A stretch of DNA of 39,231 nucleotides from MA-ANB-1 sp040878225 (GTDB lineage Bacteria > Actinomycetota > Acidimicrobiia > Spongiisociales > ZC4RG35): positions 1 through 39,231 of the forward strand of contig JBBDMR010000014.1 in the NCBI GenBank assembly GCA_040878225.1. Reading direction: 5' to 3'. A model generated the notes under the pieces. The model made no database searches. It was given only the letters and a program-made list of their open reading frames with translations, and was not told where the DNA came from. The position numbers were made by a program, and so were the translations under genes. Positions within the stretch are counted from its first letter, which is position 1. Every line of letters begins with the position of its first letter. Shown one piece after another: positions 8,605 through 15,788 of the stretch.

Positions 8605-8610
8605 ATTTGG

Positions 8611-9096
8611 TCAGGTGTTGAAGCCGGGCGGTGGGACGAAGTCATAGCCGCCGTCGCCCTCCCCCGACTCACACAGGAACGGCTCACCATCAGACCCGGC
8701 GTGGTAGTCGTAGAGACGACCGTCGGCCTCGAGCAGGACTCTCGATCCGTCGACAAGAGCCTGCGTGTACGACATCCCGGGCTGAGGGCAGCCGAGGCTC
8801 CCGTCCGACCAGGTCTTCGCTTCGGCTGCGACAATTGTCACTGACTCGGGTGAGACGCCGGTCCGGGCCACCAGATCGAGGATGGCCTTATCCACCACGG
8901 TCTCCGGAGCCGTGTCGGGGTTCGATGGCGGAATTTCGGGCATGGTGCTTTCCACGGTCGGAGGAGCGGTCGTTGCTGTCTGCTCCGAAGTTGTAGTTAC
9001 TTCGGCAAGAGTGGTCGCAGGCGGTTCCCCTGCCTCACCACAAGCAGCCAGGGCGATCGCGCCGACCGCCAGGACCAATTTTATCTTGCCGGACAT
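8611..9096 (-). CDS. Small secreted lipoprotein with a 'SLGCPQPG' domain
   Basis: The 161-residue product starts with a lipoprotein signal peptide ending in LAAC, so it should be lipid-anchored outside the cell. A low-complexity Thr/Pro/Glu spacer follows (residues about 20-55), then a globular domain of about 90 residues with WSDGSLGCPQPGMSYTQ and GRLYDYHAGSDG. Small exported proteins with this WxDxSLGCP...YxYH pattern are widespread but, as far as I know, uncharacterised. The gene is convergent with the second S8 protease, as the lipoprotein at 1552-2019 is with the first one. The ATG is supported by GAGGTGA about seven bases upstream. Confidence 0.82.
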   Translation of the reverse strand: MSGKIKLVLAVGAIALAACGEAGEPPATTLAEVTTTSEQTATTAPPTVESTMPEIPPSNPDTAPETVVDKAILDLVARTGVSPESVTIVAAEAKTWSDGSLGCPQPGMSYTQALVDGSRVLLEADGRLYDYHAGSDGEPFLCESGEGDGGYDFVPPPGFNT

Positions 9097-9156
9097 AGAA
9101 TCACCTCATACCTGAGACGTTCCGGGCACGCTGTGGGTTCCCGGTATTCGGGTTGA

Positions 9157-10203
9157 TCAAACCATCACCACCAGGACTCTGAAGTCGCCCAGTCCACGGG
9201 GATGGAGCAAGGTCTCCACGCCGGTCCGGGTGGAGCGGATCGTAAGCCGTTCCCGATCATTCCCCGCCCGTGTCGCCTCCAGCTCTTGGTACCGGAGTTC
9301 CGAGAGGCGGTCACGGAGTCCGAGCTCGCTGAGAAAGTCATCCTGCCGTACCAGCCGGGTTTTCGCTCCGGCGCGATCGGCGACAGCTTGAAGGGCCGTG
9401 AAGTTCACGTCGGCGGTGATGTCGGTTTTGCCGGGCTCGTGGAGCGGGTGCGGGCCCAGGTGGTGAGCCCGGTATGTCCGCAAGGTGCCATCGGCGCGCC
9501 GGGGCAGCAAACCTTCAGCAGTGTCCCCGTAGTCGATGATCACAATCGAACCAGCCTCGAGCGCCTCGATGGTTTCGCTCAGCCAGTCGCCGGCCCGCAA
9601 CTGGGCTTCCACCCAGCCCTCGTTGGCAACGTCGCCACCGTGTGCGGCGAGCCATTCCGCCACCTCCGGCCGTGGCTCTGCGTCGACAAACACCAGGTCA
9701 TCTCCAGCGACGCCGACCCAGCGCTCCCGCCACTGTCCGTCGACCCTCTGGGCCACCGCCATCGGGAGGTTGTCGATGAGTTCGTTGGCGAGGACCACTC
9801 CTCGGAGAGGCTCGGGGACATCTTGGAGGGATTCGTGGATCCGGTCAGACGGGAGAGTCGCCTCCAAAGACCGGCGCGCTGCCGAAGATGCCTCAACTGC
9901 GTGTGCGCTCACCTCGTGCTCATCGAGCAGAGGCCGGAGTAACGATCCCGAACCGGCTCCCACTTCGTATATCGCGAAGGGATCGCCGATACGCCGATGT
10001 TCGGCGGCAACATAGCCGGCGAGTGCCTGGCCGAAGAGAGGGCTCACCTCCGGGGAGGTCAGAAAGTCTCCGGCCTTCTCCGAGCGCAGGGTCTCCCCGC
10101 CGAAGAAACCCTCCGGGTGATAGAGGGCAATTGCCATGAACTCGTCGAATGGCATCGGTCCGTTGTCGAGGACTTTCATTCGAATGTGTTCTTTGAGTGA
10201 CAT
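9157..10203 (-). CDS. SAM-dependent methyltransferase of the COG1565/MidA (NDUFAF7) family
   Basis: The 348-residue protein starts with MSLKEHIRMKVL and has the family's N-terminal pattern PMPFDEFMAIALYHPEGFF, followed by the SAM-binding loop YEVGAGSGSL. Eukaryotic relatives (NDUFAF7) methylate an arginine of a complex I subunit; the bacterial substrate is not established. The ATG at 10203 is chosen because homologues start close to this motif. A longer reading frame to 10335 would overlap the divergent gene completely. There is no evident Shine-Dalgarno. Only 16 bases separate its ATG from the divergent F420-type oxidoreductase gene, so the promoter of one or both must reach into coding sequence. 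A weak hairpin in the 60 bases upstream of the neighbouring lipoprotein (9097-9156) is not a clear terminator. Confidence 0.87.
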   Translation of the reverse strand: MSLKEHIRMKVLDNGPMPFDEFMAIALYHPEGFFGGETLRSEKAGDFLTSPEVSPLFGQALAGYVAAEHRRIGDPFAIYEVGAGSGSLLRPLLDEHEVSAHAVEASSAARRSLEATLPSDRIHESLQDVPEPLRGVVLANELIDNLPMAVAQRVDGQWRERWVGVAGDDLVFVDAEPRPEVAEWLAAHGGDVANEGWVEAQLRAGDWLSETIEALEAGSIVIIDYGDTAEGLLPRRADGTLRTYRAHHLGPHPLHEPGKTDITADVNFTALQAVADRAGAKTRLVRQDDFLSELGLRDRLSELRYQELEATRAGNDRERLTIRSTRTGVETLLHPRGLGDFRVLVVMV

Positions 10204-10207
10204 GCGA

Positions 10208-10213
10208 TAGCTT
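10208..10213 (+). promoter_or_regulatory. Candidate -10 box for leaderless F420-type oxidoreductase mRNA
   Basis: TAGCTT fits TANNNT and is followed by exactly six bases (TGTGGG) before the ATG at 10220, the same geometry as at htpX. It overlaps the 16-base gap between the divergent genes. No -35 is recognisable. Confidence 0.3.
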
Positions 10214-10219
10214 TGTGGG

Positions 10220-11062
10220 ATGGACTTTGGAGTTTTGATCTTCCCGACCGATACCGCAATTCGACCGGACGATCTCGCGCGGGAGGTCGAGAAGCGCGGT
10301 TTCGAGTCGATCTGGTTCCCGGAGCACTCCCACATCCCCTCAGCGAGGACGACGCCCTGGGGTGGGATGGCGGGAGCACCTCCCCTCCCCGAGCAGTACT
10401 GGCATAGCTACGACCAATTTGTGGCCCTCTCATATGCGGCTGCGGTCACGGAGAATCTCAAGCTGGGAACGGGAATCACACTGCTTGCACAGCGCGACCC
10501 GATTTGGACCGCCAAGGAGGTTGCTTCGCTCGACCACCTATCGGCGGGGCGGGTGATCGTGGGTGTCGGGTACGGCTGGAACAAGGAGGAGATGGCCCAC
10601 CACGGGGTGAGCTACGGAGAGCGGCGGGAGCTGCTCCGCGAGAAGGTACTGGTGATGAAGGCGCTCTGGACTCAGGAGGAGGCCACCTACGAGGGCAAGC
10701 ATATCCATCTCGAGCCGTCCTGGGCCTGGCCCAAGCCCGCCCAGGATCCTCACCCACCGGTCCTCATGGGAGCGGACGCCGGGCCCAAGACCATCGAGCA
10801 TATGGTCGAATTCTGCGACGGGTGGATTCCCCTCGGCGGACGACACGACATCGCGGGCAACGTCAAGGAAGTCAGGCAGGCGGTCGCAGACGCGGGGCGT
10901 GACCCGGATGCTTTCAACATCACTTGTTTCGGGGCCAAATCCGATCAGGTCGACACCCTTCGGGCGGCTGGAGTCAATCGGGTGATCTTCAATCTGCCGC
11001 CGCTCGGGGCGGACGTGGTGCTCCCCCGACTCGACATACTGGCTGAGGCTGCGAATGGCTAA
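10220..11062 (+). CDS. LLM-class F420-dependent oxidoreductase
   Basis: The 280-residue protein is a luciferase-like TIM-barrel flavin/F420 enzyme. The N-terminus MDFGVLIFPTDTAIRPDDLA, followed by FESIWFPEHSHIP, and the later TGITLLAQRDPIWTAKEVAS, GVGYGWNKEEM and PVLMGADAG are characteristic of the Rv2161c-type F420 family. Substrate cannot be told from sequence. The start agrees with the family N-terminus. It is divergent from the methyltransferase and is followed after 32 bases by the histidine kinase gene, so it might share a transcript with it. Confidence 0.92.
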   Translation: MDFGVLIFPTDTAIRPDDLAREVEKRGFESIWFPEHSHIPSARTTPWGGMAGAPPLPEQYWHSYDQFVALSYAAAVTENLKLGTGITLLAQRDPIWTAKEVASLDHLSAGRVIVGVGYGWNKEEMAHHGVSYGERRELLREKVLVMKALWTQEEATYEGKHIHLEPSWAWPKPAQDPHPPVLMGADAGPKTIEHMVEFCDGWIPLGGRHDIAGNVKEVRQAVADAGRDPDAFNITCFGAKSDQVDTLRAAGVNRVIFNLPPLGADVVLPRLDILAEAANG

Positions 11063-11094
11063 AGAAATCGGGCGCATTATGCCGATAAGCGAGT

Positions 11095-12465
11095 GTGCTT
11101 GTTAAGAAGTCTGCGGGCAGGCTTACTGCTTTGAGTGTCGGCGCGATCGCGAGCATGATCGTCCTCGCTCTCGCCGTGCTCTTCGCCAACTCGTACTCGA
11201 CCGGTCTGGTGACCGCCAACGCCAGATCGCTCCACTCGACCAACTCTCTGCTCGGCTCTTCCGCCATCCTCCGTGCCGCAAACAACCAAGCCGCTCTGTT
11301 CGCCCGCAGCGAGGCTCTTGGAACTGGGAGCGTGCGGGCCCGAGAAGTAGCCATCGAAGAGGCCCGCCGCGTGTTGGAGACCTTCGAGGAGGTAGCGGAC
11401 AGAGTGGACATTGCGCTGGTCGCCGAACTCCCCGACCTGGAAGAGCTGATCGCCATTCTCGCCACCACCTCGGACCTCGCCTTGGAATCGGCGAGCCGAG
11501 GCGAACACATGGAAGCCTTCGACATCCTGACCCAGGAATACGAGCCCGTGTGGCTGGAGATGCGTGACCAACTCCGGATCACTCAGGCCGAGACCGTCAC
11601 GAAGATCAACGAGACCGAGACCCTTGCCGGTTGGGTCGGCGCGGCGACCCGCTTTCTCGCGATCCTCCTTCTCCCGGCAATTACGATCGTCATCTACCGC
11701 AAGATCGTGCGGTCACAGGTGAGGGAGCGTCGACTCGAGTTCGAGGCGAAGCTCGAGTACGAGCGGAAGCTGAGCTCGTCTAAGGACGAGCTGCTCGCCG
11801 GTGTGTCACACCAGCTCCGGACCCCGGTTACCGGGATCTACGGGATGTCTGACCTCATCGCCGACGAGAGAATCGACCCCGCGACGGTGCAGGAGTTCAT
11901 TGGACTCATCCACACCGAGGCCTACGACCTCGACCGCATGGTCGCCGACCTGCTCGCTGCATCCCGGCTCGATGCTGGTGCTGTTGCATACAACGAAGAG
12001 GCCTTCCCCGTTGCCGAGGTCGTCGAACGGGTCGTCGGACCAGCCCGAAAGACGGGTGTGGAGGTCACCGTGGATGTCGACGCGCCGGTCACCGCCGTCG
12101 GCGATCCCGATCGCGTCGTGCACATCATTCGTAATCTCCTGTCCAACGCACACAAGCACGGAGGCCCCGGGATCAGGGTCGCCGCACAAAACGTCCGCGG
12201 TCATGTCGAGGTGGTGGTCGACGACGAAGGGACCGAGACGCTGGAGGAGTCTGGCCTGTTCCTCGACTTCGCCAAAGGAGACTTCGGTGCACTCACAACG
12301 GGAGGCGTGGGACTCGGATTGTCGGTGGCGCGGCGACTCGCACACGGAATGGGTGGTGATGTCGACTACGAGCGGGCGGAAGGGCTGAACCGGTTCGTGC
12401 TCACTCTGCCCGGAGTCGTTGAAGAGCCGATCCCTGAGCTCGTCGAGTCAAGGACCGCCTCTTGA
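11095..12465 (+). CDS. Membrane sensor histidine kinase
   Basis: The 456-residue protein has a transmembrane segment at about 12-32, an extracellular, mostly helical region of about 150 residues (33-185), and a second transmembrane segment at about 186-201. A coiled-coil-like linker (RERRLEFEAKLEYERK) follows. The HisKA box has the phosphoacceptor His239 in GVSHQLRTPVTG, and the HATPase domain has the N box at NLLSNAHKH (347-355) and a G box at GGVGLGLSVARRL (about 403). No HAMP domain is evident. The first glycine box (DDEGTETLEE) is atypical but readable. GTG at 11095 is the only sensible start; its Shine-Dalgarno is weak. The stop overlaps the TTG of the next gene (TTGA), so they are translationally coupled. 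No response regulator lies nearby. Confidence 0.9.
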   Translation: MLVKKSAGRLTALSVGAIASMIVLALAVLFANSYSTGLVTANARSLHSTNSLLGSSAILRAANNQAALFARSEALGTGSVRAREVAIEEARRVLETFEEVADRVDIALVAELPDLEELIAILATTSDLALESASRGEHMEAFDILTQEYEPVWLEMRDQLRITQAETVTKINETETLAGWVGAATRFLAILLLPAITIVIYRKIVRSQVRERRLEFEAKLEYERKLSSSKDELLAGVSHQLRTPVTGIYGMSDLIADERIDPATVQEFIGLIHTEAYDLDRMVADLLAASRLDAGAVAYNEEAFPVAEVVERVVGPARKTGVEVTVDVDAPVTAVGDPDRVVHIIRNLLSNAHKHGGPGIRVAAQNVRGHVEVVVDDEGTETLEESGLFLDFAKGDFGALTTGGVGLGLSVARRLAHGMGGDVDYERAEGLNRFVLTLPGVVEEPIPELVESRTAS

Positions 12466-13562
12466 CCGGACGCCGTGGTCTCGCCGTATGCCTCGCCACG
12501 GTCCTCGCCCTGGCGATGATGGTCCCGGCCGTGCTCGCTGCGGGGGTCACCTCGGCTAACGACTACTTCGACGGGCCGATCTACTCCGGTGGGTCGGGTT
12601 GGACCAGCGATTGGACCGAATTCAATGATGACAACGAGGTCTACACCGGGATCGTGCGGGCGGTCACCGGCTCCGATTGCGTAGGTACCAGTTGCATCCA
12701 GTTCAACATAGGGTTGCTGTCGCTCGATGAGTACGCGATCTGGAGGAGAACGGACATTTCAGGGGCTACGGGCGCGACCTTGACCTTCTCCTATAAACGC
12801 TCAGGGGTAGGGGTTATGCAGGTCTGGACCAGGTCAGGTCCTAGCGACGAATGGGCCAAGACTACGCTGAACGGAGGGCTCAGTGGTTACTCCACCGCCT
12901 CGGTCAACCTCGCCGGTGACGCCAGCGCCACAACCGCAATCCGATTCAATATCTCATCGCTTCTTCTGGGAGCGTCGGCGTATATCGACAACGTCCTGAT
13001 CACCGCCTCCTACCCGACCACGACTACTTCCACTACGACAACGACGACCTCCACCACGACGACCACGACCACCGAACCGATCATCACGGTGCCAACCATC
13101 CCACCACTCCTGCCGACCACGACCACCACAACATCTGCCGTGTCGTCCTCGACGACGACGACCGATGCAGCGACCACGACGACGACTCCGACCTCCCCGG
13201 GTTCCGGCGGGGGCGGTTCCGGCGGGGGCGGTTCCGGCGGGGGCGGCACCGGGCCCGAGGCGTCTGGCTCAGATCCGTCATCGGGTGACGGGGATCAGGC
13301 CACGGTCAATCCTCCGCTCACCGAGGAGCAGCTCGACTTCGCCGCGGAGAGCAACATCGTCGTGAACCTGGCAGGCGAAGGCGACTTCGGGGGATTCGAG
13401 CCCGGAGTCGGTATCAACCCGATGACCGATCTCTGGGTGAACCTGAACGCCACCGTCGAGGTGATCAGCACCGAGATCCTGAGCGCACTTGCCCTCGGCG
13501 CGATGATTGCCTTCTTTGGCGTGCGTCGAGTGACAGACGACGACGCTGTTCCCCAGACCTGA
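12462..13562 (+). CDS. Secreted, C-terminally membrane-anchored protein with Thr-rich and (GGGGS)3 linkers
   Basis: The 366-residue protein starts at TTG overlapping the kinase stop, with AAGGA seven bases upstream. A signal peptide (about 1-26) is followed by a beta-sandwich-like module of about 160 residues (27-185) with SYKRSGVGVMQVWTRSG and ASAYIDNVLITA, resembling carbohydrate-binding or jelly-roll folds. Next come a nearly pure Thr linker (about 186-245), three GGGGS-type repeats (about 247-262), an acidic region, and a hydrophobic segment near ILSALALGAMIAFFGV with a short cytoplasmic tail. The layout is that of a ligand-binding head held off the membrane by a long spacer. Its coupling to the sensor kinase suggests a shared signalling role, which is inference. 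I do not recognise a named family. Confidence 0.8.
   Translation: MTGRRGLAVCLATVLALAMMVPAVLAAGVTSANDYFDGPIYSGGSGWTSDWTEFNDDNEVYTGIVRAVTGSDCVGTSCIQFNIGLLSLDEYAIWRRTDISGATGATLTFSYKRSGVGVMQVWTRSGPSDEWAKTTLNGGLSGYSTASVNLAGDASATTAIRFNISSLLLGASAYIDNVLITASYPTTTTSTTTTTTSTTTTTTTEPIITVPTIPPLLPTTTTTTSAVSSSTTTTDAATTTTTPTSPGSGGGGSGGGGSGGGGTGPEASGSDPSSGDGDQATVNPPLTEEQLDFAAESNIVVNLAGEGDFGGFEPGVGINPMTDLWVNLNATVEVISTEILSALALGAMIAFFGVRRVTDDDAVPQT
13201..13245 (+). repeat. Three exact 15-bp tandem repeats encoding GGGGS units
   Basis: The unit GTTCCGGCGGGGGCG is repeated three times without a mismatch and in frame. It encodes a natural flexible linker of the same composition as engineered (GGGGS)3 linkers. The lack of any silent difference suggests recent expansion or active length variation. 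Confidence 0.95.
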
Positions 13563-13614
13563 TCGCCTTCCAAGGTACACGGGCCACTGCCAGTGACGTC
13601 AGCACCAACAACAC

Positions 13615-13649
13615 GAAGAAAAGGGCCACGATTGGTGGCCCTTTTCTTC
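13615..13649. terminator. Bidirectional terminator between the secreted-protein gene and groEL
   Basis: A perfect 15-bp stem, GAAGAAAAGGGCCAC/GTGGCCCTTTTCTTC, encloses loop GATTG. Its A-rich and T-rich arms supply a T tract in either direction. It lies between convergent stops and should end the kinase operon on one strand and groES-groEL on the other. Confidence 0.9.
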
Positions 13650-13669
13650 TTCTCTTGGAGTTGCTTCGG

Positions 13670-15301
13670 TTAGAAGTCCATGCCGTGGTCTCCACCGCCG
13701 CCAGATGGCATCGGGATATGATCGTCCTTCTTCTCGGCGACAAGCGCTTCGGTCGTGAGCAGCAGGGCCGCAATGGATGCAGCGTTCTGCAGCGTCGACC
13801 TGGTCACCTTCGCAGGGTCGGGGATACCGGCCGCGATCAGGTCTTCGAACTTGCCCGTAGCGGCGTTGAACCCGAAGGATCCCTCACCATTGCGGACCGT
13901 CTCGACTACCACGCCGCCTTCGAAACCGGCGTTGAAGGCAATCTGACGAAGCGGCTCTTCCATCGAACGGCGAACGATCTGACGACCGGTCTTCTCGTCG
14001 GTGGTACCGCCACGTATTTTGTCGATAGCTTCCTGAGCCCTGAGCAGAGCAACGCCGCCACCGGGGACAACACCCTCTTCGACCGCAGCACGTGCGGCAG
14101 AGACGGCATCCTCGATGCGGTGCTTCTTCTCTTTGAGCTCGACTTCAGTGGCAGCGCCAACCTTGATGACGACAACACCACCGGACAGCTTGGCGAGACG
14201 CTCGTTGAGCTTCTCACGGTCCCAGTCCGATTCGGTTGCTTCGATCTCGCGCTCGATCTGTTTGATCCGGGCCTTGACATCGGCCTCGGTGCCACCGCCG
14301 TCGACGATGGTCGTGGCGTCCTTGGTGATGACCACCTTGCGGGCATGCCCCAGCATGTCGAGGGTGACGTTCTCGAGCTTGAGACCGACCTCCTCGGAGA
14401 TAACCGTCCCACCTGTGAGGATCGCAATGTCCTGCAACATGGCCTTACGGCGCTCGCCGAACCCGGGGGCCTTGACGGCGACGGAGGAGAAGGTGCCGCG
14501 GATCTTGTTGACGACAAGTGTGGCAAGTGCCTCACCCTCGACGTCTTCAGAGATGACGAGCACGCTCTTTCCGGTCGACATGACCTTTTCGAGTACCGGG
14601 ACCAGGTCGTTGACCGACGTGATCTTCTGGTTGGCGATCAGAATGTAGGGGTCCTCGAGGACTGCTTCCTGGCGGTCGGGATCGGTGATGAAGTAGGCAG
14701 AGCTGTAGCCCTTGTCGAACTGCATTCCCTCGGTGAACTCGAGCTCGAGTCCGAAGGTGTGCCCTTCTTCGACCGTGATGACCCCGTCCTTGCCGACCTT
14801 GTCCATCGCGTCACCGATGACCTTGCCGATGGAATCATCGTTGTTGGCCGAAATGGCGGCAACGTGGGCGATCTCCTCGGTGGTCTCGATGTCACGGGCC
14901 ATCTCGCCAATTGCCTTGACGGCAGCTTCGACGGCGGATTCGATACCGCGCTTCAGCTCCATCGGGTTGGCACCGGCCGCGACCTGCTTCAAGCCTTCCT
15001 TGACCATTGACTGGGCGAGGACCGTGGCGGTTGTGGTGCCGTCACCGGCGACGTTGTCGGTTTTGTTGGCCACTTCATAGGCGAGCTTGGCGCCCATGTT
15101 CTCCCAGGGGTCTTCGAGTTCGATCTCCTTGGCGATGGTGACACCGTCGTTGGTGATGGTGGGTGATCCCCACTTCTTTTCGAGGACGACGTTGCGGCCC
15201 TTGGGGCCGAGTGTGACTTTTACTGTGTCTGCGAGCTTGTCGACACCCGCCTGCAGACCCTTGCGGGCTTCTTCGCTAAAGCGAAGTTCTTTAGCTGACA
15301 T
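13670..15301 (-). CDS. groEL: Chaperonin GroEL (60 kDa)
   Basis: The 543-residue protein is full-length GroEL, the ATP-driven folding chamber subunit. It begins with SAKELRFSEEARKGLQAGVD and has the ATP-binding motif GDGTTTATVLAQSM, the VVPGGGVALL region and the catalytic DxxV stretch near the C-terminus. The tail is GGGGDHGMDF, a single GGMDF-like end with a Gly/His run instead of the usual repeated GGM. It follows groES by 11 bases and is controlled by the two CIRCE elements upstream of groES. Confidence 0.98.
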   Translation of the reverse strand: MSAKELRFSEEARKGLQAGVDKLADTVKVTLGPKGRNVVLEKKWGSPTITNDGVTIAKEIELEDPWENMGAKLAYEVANKTDNVAGDGTTTATVLAQSMVKEGLKQVAAGANPMELKRGIESAVEAAVKAIGEMARDIETTEEIAHVAAISANNDDSIGKVIGDAMDKVGKDGVITVEEGHTFGLELEFTEGMQFDKGYSSAYFITDPDRQEAVLEDPYILIANQKITSVNDLVPVLEKVMSTGKSVLVISEDVEGEALATLVVNKIRGTFSSVAVKAPGFGERRKAMLQDIAILTGGTVISEEVGLKLENVTLDMLGHARKVVITKDATTIVDGGGTEADVKARIKQIEREIEATESDWDREKLNERLAKLSGGVVVIKVGAATEVELKEKKHRIEDAVSAARAAVEEGVVPGGGVALLRAQEAIDKIRGGTTDEKTGRQIVRRSMEEPLRQIAFNAGFEGGVVVETVRNGEGSFGFNAATGKFEDLIAAGIPDPAKVTRSTLQNAASIAALLLTTEALVAEKKDDHIPMPSGGGGDHGMDF

Positions 15302-15312
15302 TATTCAGCTCC

Positions 15313-15603
15313 TCACTTGACAATGGCCAGAAGGTCACGCTCGGAGAGGACGAGATACTCGTCGCTGTCCAGCTTCACCTCTGTGCCTGCGAATTTGGAA
15401 TAGAGAACCTTGTCCCCGACGGAAACTTCCATCGGAATCCGGTCTCCGTCATCGTCACGGGCACCCGGGCCCACGGCTACGACTTCGCCGGTTTGCGGCT
15501 TCTCTCTGGCGGTGTCGGGGATGACAAGTCCGGACGCGGTTGTGGTCTCCGCATCGTTGCTGGACTTGACCACCACTCGATCACCAAGTGGCTGAAGCTT
15601 CAT
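15313..15603 (-). CDS. groES: Co-chaperonin GroES (10 kDa)
   Basis: The 96-residue product starts MKLQPLGDRVVVK and contains the mobile-loop region around TASGLVIPDTAREKPQTGEV and the ending EYLVLSERDLLAIVK, typical for GroES, which caps GroEL. The ATG at 15603 is preferred over 15621 because AAGGAGG lies six bases upstream and the family starts here. It forms a two-gene operon with groEL. Confidence 0.98.
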   Translation of the reverse strand: MKLQPLGDRVVVKSSNDAETTTASGLVIPDTAREKPQTGEVVAVGPGARDDDGDRIPMEVSVGDKVLYSKFAGTEVKLDSDEYLVLSERDLLAIVK

Positions 15604-15693
15604 TGGCTCCTCCTTGAGCAATTAGCTGCATTTCATCTGAGAAAAACGATCGCATGCCTGGCTGAGAAACTGCCCGACCACGAACTTTCCCGG

Positions 15694-15720
15694 TTAGCAC
15701 TCTCACGAGGTGAGTGCCAG
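15694..15720. promoter_or_regulatory. CIRCE element 1 (HrcA operator), proximal copy
   Basis: TTAGCACTC, a nine-base spacer, and GAGTGCCAG match the CIRCE consensus TTAGCACTC-N9-GAGTGCTAA at all but two positions. It lies downstream of the candidate -10 in the groES direction, near the expected transcription start, so bound HrcA would block transcription. Confidence 0.93.
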
Positions 15721-15724
15721 ACCA

Positions 15725-15754
15725 ATACTAGCACTCGACCTGGATGAGTGCTAA
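15725..15754 (-). promoter_or_regulatory. groES-groEL promoter between two CIRCE elements
   Basis: On the minus strand TTAGCA (15754-15749) and TAGTAT (15730-15725), separated by 18 bases, fit a -35/-10 pair. The -35 lies inside CIRCE element 2 and the -10 lies between the two elements, so HrcA binding to either would interfere with RNA polymerase. Confidence 0.6.
15728..15754. promoter_or_regulatory. CIRCE element 2 (HrcA operator), distal copy
   Basis: CTAGCACTC, nine bases, and GAGTGCTAA match the CIRCE consensus with one mismatch. It is seven bases from element 1 and overlaps the candidate -35. The hrcA gene is not in the window. Confidence 0.93.
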
Positions 15755-15788
15755 ATCGAGGTTGAGCGCGCCCGCTCAGATCGTGGAG

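Noticed and set aside
9097..9156. CCGGG...CCCGG hairpin as terminator after the methyltransferase gene
   Set aside because: Five pairs with a 13-base loop and no T tract; too weak to call.
13015..13190. Repetitive ACC/ACG/ACT tract as a possible CRISPR or satellite repeat
   Set aside because: It is in frame Thr codons of the surface-protein linker; there are no spacers or palindromic repeats.
13655..15010. Plus-strand open frame of 451 codons opposite groEL
   Set aside because: Shadow of groEL on a high-GC template; acidic low-information sequence with no recognisable domain.
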